Assembly (NCBI GenBank): GCA_002426495.1
Contig: DIQC01000030.1
Location: forward strand, 1 to 8,664
Direction of reading: 5' to 3'
Length of the DNA stretch: 8,664 nucleotides
DNA from: Thermacetogenium sp. UBA5472
GTDB lineage: Bacteria > Bacillota > DSM-12270 > Thermacetogeniales > Thermacetogeniaceae
Position numbers and translations under genes: made by a program. Each line of letters begins with the position of its first letter. Position 1 is the stretch's first letter. Under the pieces are notes generated by a model. That model ran no database searches. It was given only the letters and a program-made list of their open reading frames with translations, and was not told the DNA's origin. Shown one piece after another: positions 1 through 6,322 of the stretch.

Positions 1-169
1 CAAGACCTATTCAATATAACGGAGGTCGATACTCACTCTTATTCATCAAAGTTTAACTCCGTTCTGTACCTCCTTCAAATCGCTTCTGAAATCAACTGCC
101 GCTGAACTTATGATCTATCTGTGTATTCTGTTGGGGATGCGGCGTACTAAAGACTCATCTTGCAGGTAC

Positions 170-349
170 CTAAAATAAGAAATGGAATGCATCTATAAAT
201 TTGCTTGTTACACTCACTATGATACCTACAGAAACCGCTATCACAATATCTCCAGCGAAACTAATCCAACGCCGGGAATCGATAGTGCCTATTCTGGGAA
301 ATGCCCGGTCATCCCACCAATTATGGCTTAACAGGCAACTTAATATACC
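170..349 (-). pseudogene. Possible 3' remnant of an unidentified membrane-protein gene
   Basis: This is a 59-codon open stretch on the minus strand, bounded by stop codons on both sides. It contains no usable start except a GTG about 35 codons in. The predicted peptide looks protein-like: a polar, Trp/Arg-rich part (NWWDDRAFPRIGTIDSRRW) followed by one hydrophobic segment (GDIVIAVSVGIIVSVTSKF) and a short tail. A C-terminal fragment of a decayed membrane-protein gene would look like this. I do not recognise the family, and a chance open frame is quite possible. No ribosome binding site is visible at the GTG. Confidence 0.2.
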
Positions 350-451
350 CTAAAGGGTTGTCTGCTGCCGCTATCTCTGCTATTATTAAGTATGTGCTTT
401 TTCAATTTATAACAAATTTCATTTCAACTGGATTCAGTAATATATTTCACT

Positions 452-493
452 ATAAACATACCTACGAATGTGTGCCTCGGATGGTATGTTTAT
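452..493. promoter_or_regulatory. Long inverted repeat upstream of the opuC-like operon (operator or leader hairpin)
   Basis: The arms ATAAACATACC (452-462) and GGTATGTTTAT (483-493) are perfect 11-bp inverted repeats separated by 20 bases. There is no T-tract after it, so it is not a terminator. The left arm overlaps a TATAAA box (451-456) that could be the -10 of the operon promoter, although no good -35 is visible 17 bases upstream. It lies 57 bases before the ATPase start. In Bacillus, opuB/opuC-type operons are repressed by MarR-like regulators of the GbsR/OpcR type, so an operator is plausible. A folded mRNA leader is the alternative. Confidence 0.5.
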
Positions 494-549
494 TAGTGTA
501 TTTGAGTATAGTTTGAACGAATCTTATACAGGAAGTGGTGGTGGAACAA

Positions 550-1755
550 ATGGTTGTGTTTCAAAATGTGAGTAAGGTTTATGCCAATGATACAGCTGCT
601 GTTAATAACCTTGATCTCACCATTGAAAAGGGAGAACTTGTTGTTTTAATAGGACCCAGCGGATGTGGTAAAACAACTACTTTAAAAATGGTTAACCGTC
701 TGATCGAGCCGACATCAGGTAAGATTTTGGTTAGAGGAAAGGATATCTATAACGAGAACCCGGTTCAGCTGCGGCGGCGTATAGGTTATGTCATTCAACA
801 GATTGGTTTATTTCCTCATATGACTATCGCACAAAATATCGGGTTGGTACCGAAACTGTCAGGTGTGAATCATGAAAAAATCAACCAAAGAGTAGAGCAG
901 CTCCTGGAGATGGTTTCTCTTGATCCTCAATTATATCGTGACCGTTATCCTAAACAGCTTTCAGGGGGAGAGCAGCAGCGGGTGGGAGTACTTCGGGCTC
1001 TAGCTGCAGATCCAGATGTTATTCTGATGGATGAACCATTTGGTGCTCTGGATCCTATTAGTAGAGAACAGCTGCAGAGTGAGTTAAAAAGACTCCATGA
1101 TTCAGTCCAAAAGACAATTATTTTTGTTACACATGATATGGATGAAGCCCTGAAATTAGCAGACCGTATTGTTCTTATGAAAGACGGTCAGGTTGTGCAG
1201 ACAGGAGAGCCTGAAGAACTAATAAGAAACCCTGCAAATGATTTTGTCAGAGAATTTATCGGAGAAAAACACATCCTTCGTCATCCTGAAGTTGTGCTAG
1301 TAGAAGAGATTATGATGAAGACTCCGGTTGTTGGAGAATTGCAAATGGGCCTTGCCAAGTCTCTGCAAAAAATGCAGGAGTATAAAGTTAACACCTTATT
1401 AATCGTGGATAATGAAGATAAACTGGTCGGAATATTACCCATGAAGGCTGCTCAGCAAGGTATTCGCAGCGGTAAAAAACTCAAAGCTAAAGATATGTTA
1501 GAACCTGTGCGAGAATCTGTCACACCCCATGACACAGTACTGCATGCCGCTAGCCAGCTTGATGTCAGCAGTTTTGGTTTTATCCCTGTTATAGACGAAA
1601 ACAGACACTTAAAAGGACTCCTCAATTACGCCAGCCTTGTCAACACATTTGTCGATGTAATATGGTCCAACAATGATCCTATAAACGAGGAGGAGGAGAC
1701 TGAAAATGGATATAACTCTACAGAGTCTATGGATGACATATCTACAGCGCGCTGA
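550..1755 (+). CDS. opuCA: Glycine betaine/carnitine/choline ABC transporter ATP-binding subunit with CBS domains (OpuCA-like)
   Basis: This is the cytoplasmic ATPase that powers uptake of quaternary-ammonium osmoprotectants. Numbered from ATG 550 (401 aa), it has Walker A GPSGCGKTT (about 35-43), a Q-loop in YVIQQIGLFPHMT (about 80-92), signature LSGGEQQRV (about 137-145), Walker B VILMDEP (about 157-163) and the H-loop THD (His195). Two CBS domains follow (about 255-310 and 315-370), which in this family sense ionic strength or nucleotides. Three in-frame GTGs at 535-543 could also start the protein. I prefer ATG 550 because a GGTGG-rich stretch lies 5-10 bases before it. The acidic tail EEEETE is written with GAG codons that also form the ribosome binding site of the next gene, and the last 50 bases overlap that gene. 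The substrate class is known for the family; the exact substrate is inferred. Confidence 0.93.
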   Translation: MVVFQNVSKVYANDTAAVNNLDLTIEKGELVVLIGPSGCGKTTTLKMVNRLIEPTSGKILVRGKDIYNENPVQLRRRIGYVIQQIGLFPHMTIAQNIGLVPKLSGVNHEKINQRVEQLLEMVSLDPQLYRDRYPKQLSGGEQQRVGVLRALAADPDVILMDEPFGALDPISREQLQSELKRLHDSVQKTIIFVTHDMDEALKLADRIVLMKDGQVVQTGEPEELIRNPANDFVREFIGEKHILRHPEVVLVEEIMMKTPVVGELQMGLAKSLQKMQEYKVNTLLIVDNEDKLVGILPMKAAQQGIRSGKKLKAKDMLEPVRESVTPHDTVLHAASQLDVSSFGFIPVIDENRHLKGLLNYASLVNTFVDVIWSNNDPINEEEETENGYNSTESMDDISTAR

Positions 1756-2362
1756 GCAATTTTGGAGTCTCAGTGCTGAACATTTAGCAGTATTAGTTGT
1801 TTACCCCATCTTTATTGCAATCTTAGTTGCCATTCCTTTAGGTATTTTGGCAACGAGGTCACGCTATATACGGGTCCCGGCTTTGGCGCTTGCTAACATA
1901 ATGCAGACTATACCTAGTTTGGCCTTACTAGCTTTTTTAATAACTTTAGGCTTTGGCATTGGTAACAAGCCGGCGATAATAGCTATTTTTCTTTATTCTC
2001 TGTTACCCATTTTGCGTAACACTTATACAGGTATAATAAATATAGACATAGGTATCTTAGAGGCTGCTAAAGGTATGGGAATGACCAAAATCCAGACTCT
2101 ATTTATGGTCGAGCTGCCACTTGCTTTTTCAGTAATCATGGCAGGCATTAGAACAGCAACAGTAATTTGCGTAGGTTTGGCAACTTTGGCAGCTTTTGTA
2201 GGAGGTGGTGGTTTAGGACAGCTTATTTTGACCGGTCTGGGAATGGCCAATAATAATCTAACACTGCTCGGAGCAATACCCGCGACTGTGATGGCCCTGC
2301 TTCTGGATTATTTGCTTGGTAAGCTAGAGTATCTGCTTACACCACGCGGCCTTAAAGTTTAA
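1706..2362 (+). CDS. opuCB: Osmoprotectant ABC transporter permease (OpuCB-like)
   Basis: This is the integral-membrane channel subunit of the transporter, 218 aa, the usual size for OpuCB/OpuCD or ProW-type permeases. Hydrophobic segments are visible at about 25-50, 58-83, 88-105, 140-165 and 183-203. The cytoplasmic EAA coupling loop, which docks on the ATPase, is at about 119-143 (ILEAAKGMGM...ELPLAF). The conserved glycine-rich stretch AAFVGGGGLGQLI is at about 162-174. The start ATG is preceded by GAGGAGGAG about 7 bases upstream, inside the end of the ATPase gene (50-base overlap), so the two are probably translationally coupled. It is the only permease in the operon. Bacillus opuC has two, so here the subunit probably works as a homodimer. 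Confidence 0.92.
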   Translation: MDITLQSLWMTYLQRAEQFWSLSAEHLAVLVVYPIFIAILVAIPLGILATRSRYIRVPALALANIMQTIPSLALLAFLITLGFGIGNKPAIIAIFLYSLLPILRNTYTGIINIDIGILEAAKGMGMTKIQTLFMVELPLAFSVIMAGIRTATVICVGLATLAAFVGGGGLGQLILTGLGMANNNLTLLGAIPATVMALLLDYLLGKLEYLLTPRGLKV

Positions 2363-2382
2363 AAAATAAGAACAGGGGGGTT

Positions 2383-3297
2383 ATGTTTTTGTTGAAGAGT
2401 TGGTATAAATGGATTTGTTTGTGTTTGGTAGGAGTATTACTATTATCTGGTGTAGGTTGTGCAGGTGACGATCAGGAAGAGGTTGTTATTGCATCAATTA
2501 ACACTGCAGAAACGCAAATTTTAGGAGAAATGATTAAACAGCTTCTTGAAGATAATCTTGATATAACCGTTGATCACAAGAGAAACTTCCAAGGTTCTTC
2601 AGCAACACAACAAGCACTAGAAACAGGTGATGTGCAGATGTACAATAGCTACACAGGAACACAGTTCACAGGTGTTCTGGGTATGGAAGCCACTGAAGAA
2701 TGGAAAGACCAAGATAAGGTTTTTGAGTATGTAAAAGATCAGTATCACGAACAATATGGTGTTAAAGTCCTTGAACCCTATGGCTTTAATAATACATATA
2801 TTATTGCTTTAAGACAGGAAACATTAGACGAATTAGGAATAGAAAAAACAAGTGAGCTCGTTCCCTATGCACCAGAGATGTCAATAGCTACAGATCCCAC
2901 ATTTATAGAACGCAAGGGTGATGGTTGGAACGAATTTGCAGAAACATACGGCCTTGATTTCAAAGAAGTAGTAGGTATGTCTTATGATCTAATGTATCAG
3001 GCCTTGAAAAACAAAGAGGTTGATGCTGCAGTTGCTTATTCAACAGACGGCCGCATAGTGGCTTTTGATCTGGTGACTCTGGAGGATGATAAAAATTTCT
3101 TCCCACCTTATGACTGTGCGCTGTTCATCAAAGAGGACTTTTTAGAAAAATATCCGGAAATAGAAGAGATTGTAGCACCCTTGATCGGAACCATTGATGA
3201 GGCAGTAATGTCTGACCTTAATGCACAAGTGGATTCAGAGCAAAAAGACCCTGAAGATGTTGCCAGGACATTCCTAGAGGAGCGTGAACTAATTTAA
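2383..3297 (+). CDS. opuCC: Quaternary-ammonium-compound substrate-binding lipoprotein (OpuCC-like)
   Basis: This is the extracellular binding protein of the transporter, 304 aa, of the OpuAC/OpuCC family. The N-terminus has a basic start, a hydrophobic core (about 10-22) and a lipobox-like GVGC, so Cys26 is the likely lipid-modified residue; the -3 Gly is atypical. Four tyrosines, Y90, Y139, Y219 and Y243, occur with nearly the spacing of the aromatic cage reported for OpuCC, including YTGT and AYSTDGR, so binding of a trimethylammonium ligand is expected. An AGGGGGG ribosome binding site ends 2 bases before ATG 2383; the unusually tight spacing leaves TTG 2389 or 2392 as alternative starts. 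The gap to the permease gene is 20 bases, and a strong terminator follows 16 bases after the stop. Confidence 0.93.
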   Translation: MFLLKSWYKWICLCLVGVLLLSGVGCAGDDQEEVVIASINTAETQILGEMIKQLLEDNLDITVDHKRNFQGSSATQQALETGDVQMYNSYTGTQFTGVLGMEATEEWKDQDKVFEYVKDQYHEQYGVKVLEPYGFNNTYIIALRQETLDELGIEKTSELVPYAPEMSIATDPTFIERKGDGWNEFAETYGLDFKEVVGMSYDLMYQALKNKEVDAAVAYSTDGRIVAFDLVTLEDDKNFFPPYDCALFIKEDFLEKYPEIEEIVAPLIGTIDEAVMSDLNAQVDSEQKDPEDVARTFLEERELI

Positions 3298-3313
3298 TAA
3301 AAGCAATTAAATT

Positions 3314-3344
3314 AAAAACCCCATAGATAACTTATGGGGTTTTT
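3314..3344. terminator. Bidirectional rho-independent terminator between convergent operons
   Basis: A perfect 12-bp stem, AAAAACCCCATA / TATGGGGTTTTT, closes a 7-base loop. T-runs exist on both strands, so it can end the opuC-like operon on the plus strand and the PadR/membrane-protein operon (stop at 3380) on the minus strand. Confidence 0.93.
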
Positions 3345-3379
3345 GGCATTGTGAAGAGGCTAGAATCCATTTGTTTTTG

Positions 3380-4066
3380 TTAGTTCGGAAGTTTTCCCTT
3401 GACTGCCCTTATCAAAAGGTAAAGTACAGCCAAAACTGCTGCTAAATAGTAAATCTTCACTGAAAAGAGGATTAATGAGCCTAATTTTAACGAGATAAGC
3501 ACTAGCAGTGCAATAAAGCCGCTCATAACAGCCCAAAGCAATATAAACTGCCTCCATTTATGCCCCTGCTGCTCTTCATTTGTGATTTTGAAGCTGTTCT
3601 TACCTATATAATGAAAAAGCGAAACAGCTGCTAGTAAACTAATCGCAGCACTGAGTAGAAATCCTAGATTCATCTGATAATCCAAAATAAGTCTGCCCTT
3701 TTTGATCATCTGAGGAAGATAATTAAAAACAAGATCGATCGGCCATAATATTGCAATTCCAATAATCGCTATCTCCAAGCTGCTGAACAATTTTCTCCAG
3801 GTGAACTTTTTGGGCTGTGATGACTCAATGATGGAATCACAGAAGGTCTGATAATCATGCCCAATAACCTTTTCGATATCCTCACCCCTTTCTTGGGCTT
3901 CAAGAATCATACCGATGATCTCCTGGATGATCTCCTCTGCTTCCAGCTCATCCAGCGCACTGGTTCTCAAATAGCAGACTAAATTTGTATAGATTTCATC
4001 GTTTTTGGATGTTAGCTTTTTGCTCAGCTCATAATTTTCCTTGATCATCTCTTTTATGTTACTCAT
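3380..4066 (-). CDS. PadR-associated membrane protein with N-terminal helical DUF1048/HAAS-like domain
   Basis: A 228-aa protein from ATG 4066, which has AAAGGAGGGG about 6 bases upstream. A longer frame exists to 4105 but lacks such a site and would overlap the repressor gene more. The first ~90 residues are charged and helical. The pattern YLRTSALDELEAEEIIQEII followed by LEAQERGEDIEKVIGHD and FCDSII resembles the small helical domains (DUF1048/HAAS type) often encoded next to PadR repressors. Hydrophobic segments then occur at about 97-117, 134-155 and 172-218, suggesting four or five membrane passes. Its start overlaps the repressor's end by 8 bases, so the two are co-transcribed and probably coupled. 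Its biochemical function is unknown; a membrane-stress or membrane-protein control role is inferred only from context. Confidence 0.8.
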   Translation of the reverse strand: MSNIKEMIKENYELSKKLTSKNDEIYTNLVCYLRTSALDELEAEEIIQEIIGMILEAQERGEDIEKVIGHDYQTFCDSIIESSQPKKFTWRKLFSSLEIAIIGIAILWPIDLVFNYLPQMIKKGRLILDYQMNLGFLLSAAISLLAAVSLFHYIGKNSFKITNEEQQGHKWRQFILLWAVMSGFIALLVLISLKLGSLILFSVKIYYLAAVLAVLYLLIRAVKGKLPN

Positions 4067-4400
4067 CGATCTCCCCTCCTTTGTAATCATTGAAAACCAT
4101 GTCAATTACATCACGCAGTTCCAGCCAGGTCCGATAAAAGTTTTCCACTTCCTTTTCCCCTTCCTGTGTCAGGGAATAGTACTTTCGTTTAGGTCCATAG
4201 GGAGATGCTCTGTCTTTACTGTACAGCATTTTGTTCTTTTTGAGCCTGATCAGTAGCGGATAAACAGTTCCTTCACTTATTTCCTGAAATCCATATTCCT
4301 TCAGCGTTTCAACAATTTCATATCCATAGGTCTCCCCATCACCGATCAGCTTCAAAACACATCCTTCCAGCAATCCCTTTAATAACTGGGTGTTCTTCAT
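4059..4400 (-). CDS. PadR family transcriptional repressor
   Basis: A 113-aa winged-helix DNA-binding protein, the normal length of the short (PadR-s2) group. Recognisable family features are LLKGLLEGCVLKLI near the N-terminus, GETYGYEIVETLKEYGF, EGTVYPLLIRLKKNKML (recognition helix and turn) and the wing with GPKRKYYSLTQEGE. A C-terminal dimerisation helix follows (about 85-105). The start ATG 4400 has GGGGAG 9 bases upstream; the frame extends to 4457 but that part reads through the operator and promoter. It overlaps the following membrane-protein gene by 8 bases. A 21-bp inverted repeat lies 14 bases before the start, so autorepression is likely. PadR proteins typically respond to small hydrophobic or phenolic compounds, but the ligand cannot be read here. 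Confidence 0.92.
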   Translation of the reverse strand: MKNTQLLKGLLEGCVLKLIGDGETYGYEIVETLKEYGFQEISEGTVYPLLIRLKKNKMLYSKDRASPYGPKRKYYSLTQEGEKEVENFYRTWLELRDVIDMVFNDYKGGEIDE

Positions 4401-4413
4401 CTTTATCACTCCC

Positions 4414-4434
4414 CTACTATGTGTTGCATAGTAG
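4414..4434. promoter_or_regulatory. Probable PadR operator
   Basis: The perfect inverted repeat CTACTATG / CATAGTAG has a 5-base spacer and sits between the predicted transcription start and the PadR ribosome binding site. An AT-rich dyad just after the promoter is the usual place for PadR autoregulatory operators. Confidence 0.65.
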
Positions 4435-4445
4435 ATGCTATCTAT

Positions 4446-4474
4446 ATTGTAGTACAAAGTAGCTATAATTACAA
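4446..4474 (-). promoter_or_regulatory. Sigma-A-like promoter of the padR operon
   Basis: Read on the minus strand, TTGTAA (4474-4469) is followed after exactly 17 bases by TACAAT (4451-4446). Transcription would start near 4439, a few bases before the 4414-4434 inverted repeat. An alternative weaker pair, TTGTAC with TACTAT, would place the -10 inside the operator. Confidence 0.6.
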
Positions 4475-4521
4475 GGATAACCGGTGACCTTTTAGAGAAA
4501 AGACCACCAGAAAAAGCAAGA

Positions 4522-4549
4522 ACCGCCGGTCACTTTTCCTGCCGGCGGT
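4522..4549. repeat. GC-rich inverted repeat
   Basis: Perfect 8-bp arms ACCGCCGG and CCGGCGGT flank a 12-base spacer. It has no T-tract and lies upstream of the padR promoter, so it is neither a clear terminator nor an obvious operator. The preceding AAGAACCG and the spacer's TCAC recall the GAACCGTCCC/GTCAC motifs at 7971-8162, so it may be a diverged member of that family. Confidence 0.45.
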
Positions 4550-4626
4550 CATCATGGTCGGTAGATTCTGTGCATCTTCTCAACCCACTAGAACCCCTGT
4601 CTCCCCTATTTCCCTTAACGGAAAAA

Positions 4627-4656
4627 TAAAAACCACGTAGCTTGGCGTGGTTTTTA
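4627..4656 (-). terminator. Rho-independent terminator of the exonuclease gene
   Basis: An 11-bp perfect stem, TAAAAACCACG / CGTGGTTTTTA, encloses an 8-base loop. On the minus strand it is followed by TTTTTATTTTT, a good U-tail, about 125 bases after the exonuclease stop. The plus strand also has a T-run, but no plus-strand gene ends here. Confidence 0.85.
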
Positions 4657-4781
4657 GCAGGTTCGGGGTGAAAACATCTCCATCCCACAAAGGTACGGGG
4701 TTACCATCCGGCAACCACTCGGTTATCCCCCGTCACTTAAGAGAGGCCAGCGATCTCTACATTAATGTACCAAATTAGATA

Positions 4782-5783
4782 TCACCGGAACCGTCCCGGC
4801 GATCCCTGATTAACCATATTATTCCTCTGTGGAGTCTCTTCTTGCTGCTCTAGCACCTGCAAAAACTCATCTTCATCAATTATTTTCAGCTCAGAGCCCT
4901 GGTCGATCAGTTGGCATGCTTTTTTTGTTTTGCTGCTCTGTTTTCCATCAGCGAACATTGCGTAATCCTGGACTCCCATCACCAGGTAATCTGTTCGCTT
5001 AGAAACGCTACTTGATACGGAACCACCGTTGTCTATAACCTTTTGTGCAGCGGCCTGCCTGTTCATGCTGAGCAGAGTACCTGTAAAAACCACGTTTTTA
5101 CCGCTGAATACTCCAAAGGGATTGACATTATCTTTTGAAAGTTCACTTATTTTAAGGGTTTCATGCTTTCTTCTTTTGCTTCGAGTGGGGTTTGAAACAG
5201 AACAGGGATAATAAACAGTCTCGTTGAGAACACCCACACGCATGCCAATTTTCTCTGCCAGTTTATCAATGGAAGTGCAGTTATGGTATGTGCAGGCCTC
5301 GACTAGAATCTTTCCGCAAATTTCAGCATCAGCCAATGCATTGTGGTGATTAAAGCTATAACCCAGATAATCCCCGACGATGTTTAACGTGTGCCTGGGC
5401 AGCTGGCGCCATGTTTTTCTCGCAATATTACAGGTGCAGACAAATTCTAAATCTGGATATTGCAGATCATAAATATCCATCAGCTGTCGCAGGACGCTCA
5501 TATCAAAGCTGGCATTATGAGCAGCTAATATCTCATTGTTAATCAGCCTATACATTTCCGGCCAAATCTCATTAAATTGAGGTTTATCAGTAACATCTCT
5601 GCTACTTATCCCGTGAAGCCGTGTGTTGAATGGATTAAAATAATCTATGCTGTGATGAGGTCGTATAAGCCAGTCATATTCCTTTGAGATACGGCCATTA
5701 TCAAAAAAAACTAACCCTACAGCACACGCACTTGCCTGATGTTCATTTGCTGTTTCAAAATCTATAGCGATAAAGTCAGTCAC
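4782..5783 (-). CDS. DEDDh 3'-5' exonuclease with C-terminal BRCT domain (DnaQ/PolIII-epsilon-like)
   Basis: A 333-aa protein. Residues 3-165 are a DnaQ-type exonuclease with all catalytic residues visible: D8 and E10 in AIDFET, D94 in AHNASFD, and H147 and D152 in HNALADAE. These bind two metal ions and hydrolyse DNA or RNA from the 3' end. A Cys/Trp-containing linker follows, then a BRCT domain at about 222-312 (FSGKNVVFTGTL, KVIDNGGSVSSSVSKRTDYLV), as also found in NAD-dependent ligase and RFC1. The fusion suggests a stand-alone repair or processing nuclease rather than the replicative proofreading subunit. Translation starts at GTG 5783 with AGGAGGGG five bases upstream. The C-terminal tail (about 315-333) is low-complexity, and its DNA includes GAACCGTCCC at 4788-4797, a motif repeated near 7976. 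The gene appears monocistronic. Confidence 0.93.
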   Translation of the reverse strand: MTDFIAIDFETANEHQASACAVGLVFFDNGRISKEYDWLIRPHHSIDYFNPFNTRLHGISSRDVTDKPQFNEIWPEMYRLINNEILAAHNASFDMSVLRQLMDIYDLQYPDLEFVCTCNIARKTWRQLPRHTLNIVGDYLGYSFNHHNALADAEICGKILVEACTYHNCTSIDKLAEKIGMRVGVLNETVYYPCSVSNPTRSKRRKHETLKISELSKDNVNPFGVFSGKNVVFTGTLLSMNRQAAAQKVIDNGGSVSSSVSKRTDYLVMGVQDYAMFADGKQSSKTKKACQLIDQGSELKIIDEDEFLQVLEQQEETPQRNNMVNQGSPGRFR

Positions 5784-5813
5784 ACTGTCCCCTCCTGAAA
5801 TGCCTGCTACCTT

Positions 5814-6080
5814 ATGTATTCAACATTAAAAAACCGGTTCCTTTTGCGAAACGATCTTTCCGTACAGATCGGGGGGGTATTTGCCCTTAAGGTCGGAAGT
5901 GTTGTGGGCGTCGATCTCTCTTCCAAGATGCTAGAACATGCTGAGACCGCCGCAGCTCAACAAGACATTACCAATGCGAGGTTTACTTGCGCCGATTTTA
6001 ACGATATCCAGCCAGAGGACAAGTTCGACCTCACAGTCCACACAACCATCGCCACCATGGGCTGGTGCATGGATGAATAG
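5814..6080 (+). pseudogene. Remnant of a class I SAM-dependent methyltransferase
   Basis: An 88-codon frame whose middle is clearly methyltransferase-like: KVGSVVGVDLSSKMLEHAE is strand 2 with the acidic SAM-ribose residue, and ITNARFTCADFNDI and EDKFDL match the next conserved strands. Motif I (consensus DxGxGxG) is missing; only GGVFAL remains where GCGTGVFAL would be expected. The protein stops soon after strand 4, about a third of the usual ~200-270 aa. No ribosome binding site precedes ATG 5814, so the true homologous part is probably about 5868-6060. Its base composition is richer in G+C than the AT-rich DNA that follows. I read it as a decayed internal fragment, probably not functional. 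Confidence 0.6.
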
Positions 6081-6257
6081 GAGGAGCGGAGAGGGTTTCG
6101 GGTGAACCCCCTAATTGAGCGATAATAATTTTACACAATATCAAAACACTTTATGCAGTTCTGTATATGCGAATCATTCATAGCCCTCCCTTTCATTCTT
6201 TTTTTCAAAGTTTTTATTATTTATCTCGTGGGGCAAATGAATAAATGTTAAAGGCTC

Positions 6258-6286
6258 TTGACATTTTAAATGCAAATAGTTACAAT
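6258..6286 (+). promoter_or_regulatory. Near-consensus sigma-A promoter of the membrane-protein/XRE pair
   Basis: TTGACA (6258-6263) is a perfect -35, followed after 17 bases by TACAAT (6281-6286), one base off consensus. The start would be near 6293, with the ribosome binding site AGGAGG at 6310-6315. Confidence 0.85.
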
Positions 6287-6294
6287 CAATGTAA
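6280..6294. promoter_or_regulatory. Candidate XRE operator over the -10 box
   Basis: TTACA (6280-6284) and TGTAA (6290-6294) form an inverted repeat with a 5-base spacer that covers the -10 and the probable start point. Binding there by the XRE protein encoded downstream would block its own promoter. The arms are short, so chance is possible. Confidence 0.45.
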
Positions 6295-6322
6295 AGAACT
6301 TTTAACGTTAGGAGGTTTTGTT

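Larger units (their letters stand above)
4475..4781. other. Gene-free interval rich in inverted repeats
   Basis: No coding frame is convincing here. It contains a hairpin at 4483-4508 (GGTG..CTTTT-AGAG-AAAAG..CACC), a GC-rich inverted repeat at 4522-4549 (ACCGCCGG/CCGGCGGT), the U-tailed terminator at 4627-4656, and a longer imperfect stem at 4695-4733 (ACGGGG/CCCCGT plus inner TACC/GGTTA). A small stem at 4740-4758 (AGAGA/TCTCT) and a 12-bp palindrome TACATTAATGTA at 4758-4769 follow. The part from 4657 to 4781 would be the 3' untranslated region of the exonuclease mRNA. Confidence 0.6.

Noticed and set aside
301..516. 71-codon open frame on the plus strand
   Set aside because: It has no ribosome binding site, its second half is low-quality sequence that runs through the 452-493 inverted repeat, and it ends in the operon's promoter region. 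It overlaps a more protein-like minus-strand frame.
502..530. TTGAGT-17-TATACA promoter-like pair just before the opuC-like operon
   Set aside because: Transcription would start near 537, inside the only candidate ribosome binding site, leaving almost no leader; the boxes are only 4/6 matches each.
4660..4740. Possible riboswitch or group II intron domain V in the structured region
   Set aside because: It lies after the exonuclease gene rather than before a gene, and the sequence does not match the conserved core of any riboswitch class or of domain V that I know.
6093..6109. GGGTT/AACCC hairpin after the methyltransferase remnant
   Set aside because: The stem is only five bases and no T-tract follows, so it does not support a terminator.
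6131..6181. 16-codon frame on the minus strand (MNDSHIQNCIKCFDIV) with a GGGAGG site upstream
   Set aside because: It is too short to support as a gene, and no partner gene follows downstream on that strand. It could be a truncated N-terminus, but nothing identifies it.
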